The notes below the pieces were generated by a model. That model made no database searches. It saw nothing but the letters and a program-made list of their open reading frames with translations, and was not told the origin of the DNA. From CAYOYK01 sp964408185 (lineage in GTDB: Bacteria > Bacillota > Clostridia > Christensenellales > Aristaeellaceae), in assembly GCA_964408185.1 (NCBI GenBank), contig CAYOYK010000001.1, positions 1-64,000 on the forward strand: a stretch of DNA of 64,000 bases. Reading direction: 5' to 3'. This document shows positions 40,239 to 51,000 of the stretch, piece after piece; positions within the stretch are counted from its first letter, which is position 1; each line of letters begins with the position of its first letter. Position numbers and translations under genes: made by a program.

Positions 40239-41270
40239 TTATGCGGGCAGCGTGGTCTGCTCGTCGGCCGGGGCAGGCTCGGCTGCCGGATTCACGGGCG
40301 CGTCGGCCGGGGCCGCTTCGGCCGGGGCCTCGTCGCCCTTGCGCGGATCAACGACCGCGCGCACCACATACTGCGGGCTGTTGTTGATGCTCAGGTAAAT
40401 GCGCCCGATATACTCGCCCACAATGCCGATGAGCAGGATGATGATTCCGCCCAGAATCAGCATGATCGACGTGGTGGAGGCCCAGCCTGCGGCCATGTTG
40501 GGATTGGCGATACGCTGGATCACCGTGGCGATGGCGAAGATAAAGCCGCACAGCGCGATCACCATCCCCAAATAGTCCGCGAATCGGAGCGGCTTGATGG
40601 AGAACGCGGTGATGCCGCTGGCCCACAGGCCGACGAGCTTGCGCAGGCTGTACCCGCTTTTGCCATCTGTGCGCCTGCGATGATTGATCGGCACGCTGGT
40701 ATAGGTGCTGATGCTCTGGAACAGCAGCCCGCCGATATACGGGAACGGGTTGTGGTACCGCAGCGCGTTGTCCACCACAAAGCGCAGGCAGGCGTAGTAG
40801 GAGGTGAACGTCAAGTCCTTGGGCTGATCGAAAAAGAAATGGCTGCACGCCGCGTTAAAGCGGCTGCCCAAATTGCGCAGGAGGCTGTGCTGCTTGTTGC
40901 CATACTTGGCAAACACGATGTCGTACCCCTCCGCCACCTTGTCGATCAGGCGGAAGCACTCGCAGGCCGGAGTCTGGCCGTCGTCATCCAAGCAGATGAC
41001 GATATCGCCGCGCACCTGCGCAAAGCCGGCCATCAGCGCGGAGTGCTGGCCAAAATTGCGCGACAGATTAACAAACACAATGTGCTTGTCCTGCGCGCAC
41101 AGCTCGGCAATCGTCTGCGCGGTGTTGTCGGGCGAGCCGTCGTTGACGAGAATGATCTCGTAGCCGTATTCGTCGGCGCGGGCCGCGACGGCCGCTTCGA
41201 TCTCCGCCACCACGCCGCCGATGGTGTGCGCGGAATGGTAGCAGGGAATCACAAAGGATAGGGTCTTCAT
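40239..41270 (-). CDS. GT2 polyprenyl-phosphate glycosyltransferase, GtrB/ArnC-like
   Basis: 343 residues. The catalytic GT2 domain at residues 1-230 has LSFVIPCYHSA, ILVNDGSPDNT, NLSRNFGQHSALMAGF, the DxD-type ICLDDDGQ, and RRTDGKSGYSLRKL. Two C-terminal membrane segments (about 232-255 and 268-292) are as in GtrB, CsbB and ArnC. These enzymes move a sugar from a nucleotide donor onto undecaprenyl phosphate on the inner face. The last 45 residues are an A/P/E-rich disordered tail (DEAPAEAAPADAP..), an extension unusual for the family. AGAGGAA precedes the ATG. Confidence 0.88.
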   Translation of the reverse strand: MKTLSFVIPCYHSAHTIGGVVAEIEAAVAARADEYGYEIILVNDGSPDNTAQTIAELCAQDKHIVFVNLSRNFGQHSALMAGFAQVRGDIVICLDDDGQTPACECFRLIDKVAEGYDIVFAKYGNKQHSLLRNLGSRFNAACSHFFFDQPKDLTFTSYYACLRFVVDNALRYHNPFPYIGGLLFQSISTYTSVPINHRRRTDGKSGYSLRKLVGLWASGITAFSIKPLRFADYLGMVIALCGFIFAIATVIQRIANPNMAAGWASTTSIMLILGGIIILLIGIVGEYIGRIYLSINNSPQYVVRAVVDPRKGDEAPAEAAPADAPVNPAAEPAPADEQTTLPA

Positions 41271-41291
41271 TCAGGTTCCTCTTTTCGTGTG

Positions 41292-42878
41292 TCAGTCTGT
41301 CTTTTGGGTGGCCTCCTGCGGCGTGTCCACCAGCGTGATGCTGTTCTTCCCGTAGTACGCCTTGAGAGCGCCCGTTACATCGTACGCCGCGTCGCTGCGC
41401 AGCAAATCGGGAATGAACACATCCGGCACGCAGGTCAGCGGCGCGAAGGCCGGATCCGGGATGCTCGCGTCGTTGAGAATGGCTTCGCGCGCGTCCATCT
41501 CCGCGTCGTACCGCTTGGCCTCGCCCTTGACCAGAGACAGCAGCGCCGAGCCGCCCGCGGTGTTTTGCGGGCCGTAGCTCACATCGTCATATTTGCGAAA
41601 GCCCGCCACGCCGCAAAGCAGAACGCACAGGCCGATAAGCGCAAAGCGCGTGCCCCAGCGCGGCAGGGTCGTCTTGAGCTTGTTCTCAAGGCCCTGCGCC
41701 CAGTCGCTCCCCGCGAGACAGGCGGTGTCAAACTGATGCGTCACATAGCCGATCAAATAGAAGCTCAGGCCAAACAGCAGCAGGATATACTGATCGTAGT
41801 ACGTGTCCCGCGTGCGGCCCGCGCCCAAGAACACGCCCGAATAGAGCGTGGGCGCAAGCTGTGCGCAGAACAGCCCCGCGGCGACGACAACCGTCAGCAG
41901 CGGGTGGGAGAACGTCAATCCGCTATTGCGGCTGACGCGCGCCAGCAGCGGCGCGCCAAGCAGCAGCGCGGCCAGCACCGGGAGCGTAAGCCAGTTGGCC
42001 GCCAACGCCGCGCCATAGTAGCAGGCCTTGACGACCGCCGTCGCGGGGTTCGTCATGGAGCCCTCAATCAGGGTCGCGCGGGCCGCGTTGCCCGGCGCGG
42101 AGAACATCAGGTAAAAGCCCGCGACCAGCACCGCGAAAAGAACCGCGTTATGCAGGCGGCTTTTCTTGCGCGCAACAAAGCCGTACACCGTCACTCCGGC
42201 CATGACCAATACGGAAATCAAACTGCTGATGGGATTGCTGCCGCCCTGAAGGAACATCAGCACACAGAGAACAGCGGTCAGCGCGATGCGCTTTCCGGCC
42301 GTTTGCGCGAGCTGGAGCTTGGTCACCAGCGCGAACACAAGCAGCAGCAGCGCCTCCATGAGCAGATACCCAACTCCGCTGTTAAACCAGAACATCGCCT
42401 CGGCTGCGTCCGGCTGAAAGTGAACCATCAGCAGGAGCATCAAGCTGGTCAGGATGGCGGTCTCGTCGCCTCCGGCATGCAGAAGGTCGCGTAGGATCGT
42501 GCGCAGGAAAAACCCCGTGCACAGCAAAAACGCCGTCAGCAAAAACCATGTGGTGACGGCATAATACTGCTCGCCAAAAATCGCGGGCTGGAACGAGCTG
42601 ATAAACGTTGGCGTGAAGCCGCCCTGCCACGTATTGTACATTTGGATCGTGTGGTCAAACGCCGCCTTGACGACGGCGCTCAGGCTGCCCGTCTCCACCC
42701 ACGCGGCGCGCAGCGTGGCGGACGCGCCGTAATCGTCGTAGCTGGGGTGGTTGTAAATCGAAATCGCGTACAGCGGCAGCAGCGATACGATCAGCACCGC
42801 AACGCTCAGCAGCGCCCACACGCGCAGCTTTGGCCTTGTTTCCGCCGTGAGTTGGGAGGGCGCCGTTGTGGGCCGCAT
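41292..42878 (-). CDS. DUF6056-like polytopic membrane protein, putative GT-C glycosyltransferase
   Basis: About 528 residues with 10-12 hydrophobic segments. The first external loop after TM1 carries YNHPSYDDYG, an acidic pair in the place where GT-C enzymes have their catalytic Asp. A large hydrophilic C-terminal segment (from about residue 430) is probably external. As first gene of an operon with a GtrB-like GT2 and two flippase-like proteins, it fits the GtrC role: transfer of the flipped sugar to a surface polymer. The start at 42878 is chosen for its AAAGGCGGTG site; an ATG at 42902 is possible. The acceptor polymer is unknown. Confidence 0.7.
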   Translation of the reverse strand: MRPTTAPSQLTAETRPKLRVWALLSVAVLIVSLLPLYAISIYNHPSYDDYGASATLRAAWVETGSLSAVVKAAFDHTIQMYNTWQGGFTPTFISSFQPAIFGEQYYAVTTWFLLTAFLLCTGFFLRTILRDLLHAGGDETAILTSLMLLLMVHFQPDAAEAMFWFNSGVGYLLMEALLLLVFALVTKLQLAQTAGKRIALTAVLCVLMFLQGGSNPISSLISVLVMAGVTVYGFVARKKSRLHNAVLFAVLVAGFYLMFSAPGNAARATLIEGSMTNPATAVVKACYYGAALAANWLTLPVLAALLLGAPLLARVSRNSGLTFSHPLLTVVVAAGLFCAQLAPTLYSGVFLGAGRTRDTYYDQYILLLFGLSFYLIGYVTHQFDTACLAGSDWAQGLENKLKTTLPRWGTRFALIGLCVLLCGVAGFRKYDDVSYGPQNTAGGSALLSLVKGEAKRYDAEMDAREAILNDASIPDPAFAPLTCVPDVFIPDLLRSDAAYDVTGALKAYYGKNSITLVDTPQEATQKTD

Positions 42879-42923
42879 AGCTGTCACCGCCTTTGTTTGC
42901 ATTCCCGATTCACCCGAAGCTTT

Positions 42924-42952
42924 ATTATATCACAATGCAGGAGGATTGCCAA
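42924..42952 (-). promoter_or_regulatory. Promoter of the glycosylation-trpS operon
   Basis: Minus strand -35 TTGGCA (42947-42952), 17-bp spacer, extended -10 TGATATAAT (TATAAT at 42924-42929). Confidence 0.8.
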
Positions 42953-42981
42953 CCCGATGCTTTTTTACAAAGCAGGCCAGC

Positions 42982-44961
42982 CTATCGGCTCCCCCGCCTC
43001 TGCCCGGACGGACTCGCCCGACGCCCTCCGCGGCCGTCGGCGGGAGCCTCCTTGCGGCGCGCGTCTCGCTGCGCTGGGGCGTTTGCGGCGCGATCAAACG
43101 AACGTCCGCGCCCGCCGTGCGGCTGTGTCGGCCCGGCGTGGACGGCGCTCCGTCCGTGCGCGTCGCCGCCGCGCTCCGGCGGCACCAGCGCGTGCAAATC
43201 AAAGCCGATCAAATCCTCGCGGCCGCACAGGCGCAGGGCCTCCCGGATCAGCGGGAAGTTGCGCGCGTCCTTCCATTGCAGCAGGGCGCGCTGCATGGCT
43301 TTTTCATGCGGAGACTTGGGAACGTACACCTGCTTGCCGCTGCGCGGGTCAAGGCCCGTATAATACATGCAGGTGCTCAGCGTGCCGGGCGTGGGATAGA
43401 AATCCTGCACCTGCTCAGGGTGCAGGTCGCGCGCGCGCATGGCCTCCGCCAGCGCCACGGCGTCCCGAAGGGTGCTGCCGGGGTGGCTGCTCATGAGGTA
43501 AGGCACAAGGTATTGCTTGAGGCCCAGCCGCCGATTGGTTGCCTCATATCGGCGCACAAACTCGTCAAACACCTCGCAGGAGGGCTTGCCCATGCAGCTC
43601 AGCACGCTGTCGCACAGGTGTTCCGGGGCAACCTTGAGCTGCCCGCTGATATGGTGCTGGCATAGCTCCGTCAAAAAGCGCTGATCCGGGTCGGCCAGCA
43701 GATAGTCGTAGCGGATGCCGGAGCGAATGAACACCTTTTTGACGCCGGGCAGAGCGCGGGCCTTGCGCAGCACGGCGCACAGCTCCTCGTGGCTCACCTT
43801 CATATGCTTGCAGGGCGTGGGATACAGGCATTGCCGATTTTTACACGTGCCCTCCTTGAGCTGCCTGTCGCAGGCGGGCGCGTGAAAATTGGCCGTCGGG
43901 CCGCCGATATCGTGGATGTAGCCCTTAAAATCGGGCTGCTGCGTCAGCAGCTTGGCCTCGGCCAATATGGATTGCTCGCTGCGGGAGGTGACGATCCGCC
44001 CCTGATGGAACGTCAGCGCGCAGAAGCTGCACGCGCCGAAGCACCCGCGCACGGCGCTGATGGAAAAACGCACCTCGGCCAGCGCGGGCACGCCCCCCTG
44101 CGCGGCATACATCGGGTGACTTGTGCGCTGATAGGGCAGCGCGTAGGCTGCGTCCAGCTCCGCGCGCGTAAGCGGCATGGCGGGCGGATTTTGCACCAAG
44201 TACCGGAGCGTGTCCTGCTCCTGACAGAGGCGCTTGCCGCGGATGGGGTCCTGCTCCTCGTACTCGGTTAAAAACGCCGCCGCGTAAGCCTTGCGATCTG
44301 CGGCGACCTCGCGGTGGCTGGGCAGCCGGATGCAATCGGCGGGCGGTTCCTTGGCCAGATAGCATATGCCGCGGATCTTTTCCAGCTCCCACGGCCGCAT
44401 GCCGTTTTCCAGCCACGCCGCGCACTCGCGCACGACGTTTTCCCCCATGCCGTACATCAGCAGCGTAGCGGCGCTGTCCACCAGCACGCTGCGGCGAACC
44501 TTGTCGTCCCAGTAGTCGTAGTGCGAAAAACGCCGCAGCGAAGCCTCCGTGCCGCCGATGAGCACCGGTGCGCCGGGGTATGCCTCATGGATGCGGTTGC
44601 AGTACACCGTAACGGCGCGGTCGGGGCGCAGCCCCGCCTGCCCTCCGGGCGCGTATACATCGGTATTGCGTCGTTTTTTTGCCACCGTGTAGTGGTTGAC
44701 CATGCTGTCCACCACGCCCGATGTCACCAAGAACCCTAGCCGGGGCTTGCCAAAGCGCGCAAAATCGTCCGCGCTGTGATACTCCGGCAGGCAGAGCATG
44801 GCCACGCGATAGCCCGCGGCCTCCAGCACGCGGCTGATGATCGCGTGGCCGAAGGAGGGATGGTCCACATACGCCTCGCCGACCACATAAACAAAATCAG
44901 GCTGATCCCAGCCGCGCTGGCGGCATTCCTCCATGGTAACCGGTAAAAAAGGCGCGCTCAT
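42982..44961 (-). CDS. YgiQ-family radical SAM protein
   Basis: 659 residues of the UPF0313/YgiQ family. An N-terminal B12-binding-like region (FVYVVGEAYVDHPSFGHAIISRVLEAAGY) is followed by the radical SAM motif RGCFGACSFCAL near residue 310, a further cysteine group (CDRQLKEGTCKNRQCLYPTPCKHMKVSH) and the conserved IRSGIRYDYLL and KVAPEHLCDSVL. The last 60 residues are G/R/A-rich and basic, a low-complexity tail common in this family. The biochemical role is not settled. AAAGGGGAAAG precedes the ATG. Its promoter overlaps the end of the gene upstream. Confidence 0.92.
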   Translation of the reverse strand: MSAPFLPVTMEECRQRGWDQPDFVYVVGEAYVDHPSFGHAIISRVLEAAGYRVAMLCLPEYHSADDFARFGKPRLGFLVTSGVVDSMVNHYTVAKKRRNTDVYAPGGQAGLRPDRAVTVYCNRIHEAYPGAPVLIGGTEASLRRFSHYDYWDDKVRRSVLVDSAATLLMYGMGENVVRECAAWLENGMRPWELEKIRGICYLAKEPPADCIRLPSHREVAADRKAYAAAFLTEYEEQDPIRGKRLCQEQDTLRYLVQNPPAMPLTRAELDAAYALPYQRTSHPMYAAQGGVPALAEVRFSISAVRGCFGACSFCALTFHQGRIVTSRSEQSILAEAKLLTQQPDFKGYIHDIGGPTANFHAPACDRQLKEGTCKNRQCLYPTPCKHMKVSHEELCAVLRKARALPGVKKVFIRSGIRYDYLLADPDQRFLTELCQHHISGQLKVAPEHLCDSVLSCMGKPSCEVFDEFVRRYEATNRRLGLKQYLVPYLMSSHPGSTLRDAVALAEAMRARDLHPEQVQDFYPTPGTLSTCMYYTGLDPRSGKQVYVPKSPHEKAMQRALLQWKDARNFPLIREALRLCGREDLIGFDLHALVPPERGGDAHGRSAVHAGPTQPHGGRGRSFDRAANAPAQRDARRKEAPADGRGGRRASPSGQRRGSR

Positions 44962-44992
44962 AGCTTTCCCCTTTCAGGCATTGCCTGAAAGC

Positions 44993-45021
44993 AGTATATC
45001 ACGCGCCCCCGGTAGGAACAA
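44993..45021 (-). promoter_or_regulatory. Promoter of ygiQ
   Basis: Minus strand -35 TTGTTC (45016-45021), 17-bp spacer, -10 TATACT (44993-44998), followed by a palindrome (TTTCAGGCA/TGCCTGAAA) in the leader. Confidence 0.5.
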
Positions 45022-48000
45022 GGCTGCGAATCGGAAAAGTCGCCTCGTGGATGCGCCCGTCGTCGCGGAGCAGGAGCACGCCGCCCGGCAGACGCTCGCC
45101 GTCGGCCATGGGGCAAGCGCAGTCCTTGCTGGCATGCAGCCGATAGGTGGCGTTGCCAAACTGATATGTCAGCGTAAAGCCCTCCCAAACCTCCGGCACG
45201 GAGGGCCGCAGGCGGAGCGTATCGCCGATTTTTTGAAAGCCGAAGAGCTGCGTCAGCACAACGTGCAGCAGCCATGCGGCGCTGCCCGTGTACCACGTCC
45301 AGCCGCCTCTGCCCAGCTGGTCGGGCGCGGCGTACACGTCCGCCGCCATCACGTAGGGCTCCACGCGGTACCGATTGGCGGCCTGCCGCGTTTGGCTGTG
45401 GCGGATGGGCAGCGCGGCCTGCGTGAGCTGCCAAGCCAGATCGTCCCGGCCCAGCTGGTGCAGCGCCGCGATGGCCCACGGCACCGCGTGGGTATACTGG
45501 CCGCCGTTTTCGCGCACGCCGGGCAGGTATCCGGCGATGTAGCCGGGCTTCTGTTCTCCGTCGAAGGGCGGGGTAAACAGCTTGAGGATCCCCGTCTCGC
45601 CGTCGAAGTTCGCGCGCCACAGGCTGTCCATGGCGATGGCCGCGCGCTCCCGCGATACCCCGCTGAGCACCGCCCAGCACTGGGGCAGAGCGTCCAGCCT
45701 GCACTCCCGCGACGAGGCCGCGCCCAGCGGCGTGCCGTCGGAATACCACGCGCGCAGGTACCAAGAGCCGTCCCACGCGTATTCATCTATGCGGCTCAGC
45801 ATGGCGATTCGCTTTGCGTACAGCTCGTCGGCCTTCTGCTGCGCACACAGCGGCGCAAAGGCGCGCAGCACCTCGCAGTAGAACATCGCCAGCCAAACGC
45901 TCTCGCCGTTTTCGCCGCCCACGAGGTTCATGCCGTCGTTCCAATCCCCGCCGCCCATCAGGGGCAGCCCGTGCGCCCCAAGCCTCACCCGCTCGATGGC
46001 GCGCAATCCGTGCTGGAGCATGGATTCCCGCAGGTCGGACACGGCAGGCTCCTCCACCCGCTCGCGCTCGTCGGGCCCCAGCGGAGGCGCGCTCAGGTAG
46101 GGCACCTGCGCGGTGAGCAGGGCGGTATCGGCCGTGGACTGCACATACAGTGCCAGCACATACGGCAAAAAGAGCATATCGTCGGACACGCGCGTGCGCA
46201 CCCCCCGCCTTGGGGGATGCCACCAATGCTGCACGTCGCCCTCCTCAAACTGATGGGCGGCGCAGGTCAGCAGGTGTTCGCGCACGTCCAGCGGCCGCAC
46301 GGGCAGCAGGGCCAGCATATCCTGTAGCTGATCGCGGAAGCCAAACGCGCCGCCCGCCTGATAAAACCCGGCCCGCATCCACAGCCGCGCCGCGCGCACC
46401 TGATAGGGCAGCCAACGGTTGAGCAGCAGCGTCAGCGCCGCGTCCGGCAGATCAAAGCGCAGCGCGCCCAGCTCCACCTCCCAATAGGCCCGCACGCGAT
46501 GCAGCCGCTGAGTCGCGCCCTGCTGGTGCAGCAGCGCGAGCATCCGCCGAATGTCCGCCTCGTCCTCCCCGTGGCAGATCGCCAACGTGAGCGTGATGCT
46601 CTCGCGGGGCTTGAGCGTGAAGCGCGCGGCCTGTATGCCCACGCAGCCGACGCCATCGGCAAGCGCGCCGTCCTGCGTAAGCGCGAAGGGCAATTCGCCC
46701 GTCAGCCCGTCGAACACGCCGGGGCTCATCACCGCCTGCACGGACGGAGCCGGGTCCAGCATGGCGATCGCCGCAAGCCCCGCCATGCCCGGATTGTGCG
46801 CGAGGATCAGCCCGTCGCGCTTTTCCAGCGCCGTGAGCTGCCGCCCCGCGTCGCTCTCCGCCAGCCAAAAGGCGACGGCTTGCAGGCATTGCAGCGTGCG
46901 CGGCGTTTTGCCCTCGTTGCGCAGGGTTATCACGCGCGCGCCCAGCGCCTCGTCCGCGTCCGTAAAGCAGACGAGCTTTTGCGAGATCCCGCTGCGGTTG
47001 CTCTCGTACACGGTCACGCCGGGCGCGTGCGTGACCCGGAAGGCGGCGTCGGCGGCGGCGGGCCAGCGCGTCAGCGACCAGAGCAGCCCGTTCTCCGCGT
47101 CCTTGATCCAGTAGCTCTCGTCGCTGCGCAGCGCAACGCTGTCGTTGGGCCAGCGCGTCAGCCGACCCTGATGGCTGTTGCCCGCGTAGGTAAAGGCCAG
47201 CCCGCTCTCCGTGGCCAGCGTGCCAAACCGCGCGTTGCACAGCGGGTTGCTCCACGGCGCGGGCGTGCAGCGGCCCGCCGGCAGATGGATGACGTAATCG
47301 CCGGAGTTCTGCGTAAAGCCGCCGTAGCCGTTATCAAACAGCAGCACCTCCTGCTCCAGCGGCAGCTCCGGCCATTGGCGCGGAGGCAGGGTCTGCCGTG
47401 TCGGCATGGGCTTGACGTTGTACAGTGTCCGTTGCAGCTGCTCCGGCAGGCTGCCGTCGCGCTGGCGCAGCGCCAGCCGCGCGGCGCGCCGGAGCAGGCG
47501 CAGGAGGGCCTCGCCCAGCGCGTTTGTCTCCAGCATATGCACGCCGCCCTCCAGCCCAAGCTGCTCCTTGCTCTGCGACGCGCCGATCAGCTCCTTCAGC
47601 TTGTCCTCAAGGCTTGGGTCGGCCGATTGATCAAACGCCAGCACGAGGTCGCACCAGAAGCCGCACATGCGATAGTACGCGTGCGCCTTTAGCAGCAGCC
47701 TCGGCAAAAAGAGCTCCTTCGCGTCGTCCAGCTCCAAGAGCAGTATCGGCAGGTCGCCGCTGATCCGCAGGCCCCACAGAGCGCTCAGCGGCAGCGCGTC
47801 CCGATCAAAGGGCTGCGCCTGATGGGGCTGACCGGCATACGCCAAGCTGCCGATCATCTTGCCAATCAGGTTCTGTGCCGAGGGCTGCAAGCCCAGATGC
47901 CGCGCCGTAACAAGCCCCTTGGTCAGCGCCAGCGCGGCGGCCTTCGCGGCGCTTTCCGGGTGGGCGTAGCGCTCCAAAAAGGCGCTCGCGTCCGCCTTGT

Positions 48001-51000
48001 CCCTGAACACCGCCGTCGTGAACACAAGCTGCACCTGCCCCTGCACGGGCACCACAAACTGCGCGCGCAGGCTCATGCAGGGGTCGATCACGCTGCCCAC
48101 GCGGTCCGTGAGCGCGCTGATGGGCAGCTCAAGCGACTGCGCGCGCTCCAGTTGATTCCCCTGCCCCAGAAAAGCGGCGCGGTCGGTCTGCGCATGGAAG
48201 GCCGTCGGAGCCAGATCGGAGGTCAGGGCGTGTACCAAGAGCAGCGTCTCACCCTCGTTCCCGCGCGGGCGGCGCTCGGCCATCAGCGAGGTTTTGCTTG
48301 GCCGCGACGTGCGTACAAACAGGTTCTGGAACGCCGGGTGCGCCTGATCGTCCTTGCGCGGCGCGAGCGACGGCTCCAAGTAGCTGATCGCCTCCAGCAT
48401 GCGATCGACGGCCGATAGATTGCGCAGCGTGAGCTGATGCACCACCGTGCCGTCCAGCGGGTTGACAAAGCAGCGCAGGCGGCTCTCGATATGCGAGACC
48501 TTGCGCAGAAAGGACGCCTGCGAGGTATCAAACTCCGTGGTGCCGGGCGCGGTCGGCTCCGTCGCAGACCAGTGCGCGCCGGTCTGCGAATCCCGCACCA
48601 GAAACCGAACGCCGCTGGGCAGCGCGCACGACTCGTGAAACCGCGTCAGCATCACGCCGCCGTGCGCCATGTAGCCGTTCCCCTGCGCGTCGATGAGCAC
48701 GGTGGTGTCCGCGCCGTGCAGCAGATGCGCGTCGATGGGGAAAGAAAGCGGATAGGCCAGCCTGTCGGCCTTCAGCGTGGGGAGCTGCTTTTCCGGCTCC
48801 ACGCGCTTGAGCGGACGGCGGATCAGCAGGCGGCTGCGCGCGGGCTTTTCCTCCAGCAGCAGGCGGTACGCCTGCGCGCGCGGCAGCGATGAGAACAGCG
48901 CGTCGAAGGGCTCCGGGCTGAGCAAATTGCAGATCGACAGCAGGATCATCCCCTGATGATGGGACATGTGGCTGTGCACGATGCATCTCGGCTGGTCGCC
49001 GATGCGCTCCGGGTCGAAATCGACAGCCTCATAGAGGCCCAGCGGGCCCTCCATGCCAAGCCCTTGCAGCTTTTGCAGGTTGCGAAAGGCCGCGCGCGCG
49101 GAGAGCGTCAGCGTAAGGGCCGAGGCGTACGGCGCGACCACGCGCTGATTGCGGATTGGATCCAGCGCCAGCGAGGGGACGCCAAACGCCTTGTACAGGT
49201 AGTACAGCTCCGGGTCGAAGGCATAATAGCCGCTTTCGCTCACGCCATACACGCCCTGCTGGCGGCAGCGGCGCTGCTCGCGCGCCGCGCGGCGGCAGCT
49301 CTGCCACAGCAGCGTATCCCGCACCAGCGGCTGGAACAGCAGCGGCAGCAGGTACTCAAACATCGTGCCGGAATAGCTGACCAGCGTGTTGCCAAACGCC
49401 GTCCGCGTCAGCCCGCGGCCCAGCCGATACCAATGCCGCACGGGGATTTGCCCCAGCATGATCGCCACATAGCTCAGCAGGCGGGCCTCGCTGGCCAGCA
49501 GGTCGTAGTGCGAGAGCGGATCGCCCGGCTGCCCCTCCGCGCGCACAATGTAAAACAGCTCCGCGTCCGGGTCGTACACATAGCCAAAATCAATCTGCTC
49601 CGCAAGCGCGTCCAGCCTTGCGGCCAGCGGATGATAGGCGCTGGGCAGCTCCGGCAGCAGCGCGCGCACGCCCTGCGCGCAGGCAAGCAGACAGGCGGCG
49701 TAATTGCCGCTGTCCACGGAGGATACGCAGTACGGGCGCAGGGGCAAAAGCGTGCGGGTATCGTACCAGTTGTAGGGATGTCCGTGGCTGGTCGGCAGGC
49801 CCTCTATCGTCGTCAGCGTGCGCTCCAGCCGTTCGGCCATATCGGCCGGCGACAGGAGGCCGAGCTTCTCGGCGGCGATCAGCGAGGCCAAGTACAGCCC
49901 GATGTTGGTGGGCGACGTGCGCGGCGCGGCCCCCTTGTCCGGGTCGATTTGCAAGTTGTCCGGCGGCAGAAAATGCTCGCGCTCCGCAGCCACCGTCTCA
50001 AAGTATCGGAATGTGGACTTGGCAATGCGCGTCAGCTCCTCGCGCATGTAAAACGTTACAGGCTCTCGGCGCGCGCGCGGCTGCTCCAAAATGGGCAGCA
50101 GCACGGGAAACGCCGCCCAGCCGCCGCCGATCAGCATTCCGGCCCAGAACAGCCCGCCGGGCGCGAGCGCCAGCAGCGCGCAGGCTCCTCCGATCGAAAG
50201 GCTCAAATTGAGCAGCAGCGGGGACGGCTTGCGCGGCCGCTGCATCAGCTGCGCGGCGGTCGTCCATTGCAGCAAATGCTGACGGCTGATCAGCAGGCGG
50301 TACAGCGTCCGGCCAATCGCGTCAGCGGTCAGCAGCGCCTCGCCGGGGAGCGAAAGCAGCCTGACCAGCAGGGCGGCCAGCGCGCGAGCGTCCGCGCGCC
50401 ACAGCGAGGGCAGCTCCGCCAGCAGCAGCGCCGCGGCCAGCAGCCAGCCGTTGCCAAGGCCGACGGCCGCCAGCGCCACGATCAGCCGCATGGGCGCGAA
50501 CAGGCTGCGCACCAAATTGGCCCAGAGCTTGTGCTTGCTCATGCGGCTCAGGCCCGCCTTGGGCGCGCGGCCCTGCGCCGGAAAAATCGGCAGCAGGTAA
50601 GGGAGCAGCTGCCAGTCCCCGCGCGTCCAACGGTGCAGGCGCAGCAGAAACGCCCGCAGCGTGGCGGGCTGGCTGTCGTACAGGGCGATATCGGTCGCGT
50701 TATCACAGCCGGTCAGCTCGCCCTCCAGCAGGTCGTGGCTCAGGATTGCGCCCGGAATGACATTGCCCTCCATGCCGCTGAGGAATCCCTTGGGGTCGAT
50801 GATCCCCTTGCCCATAAACGTGCCGCTGCCCGCGAGATCGTACAGCTCGTCCGCATACAGGGCGTTATAGGGCTCCGTGCCGCCGCGCCCGCCCAGCAGC
50901 GCCGTCAGCGGGTTGCCAACGGTGTGCGCGGCGGTCTCCATGCGCGGCTGCAGCACGCTGATGCCGCGCAGCCGCTCGTGGTACACGCGCCGCTGCTGCA

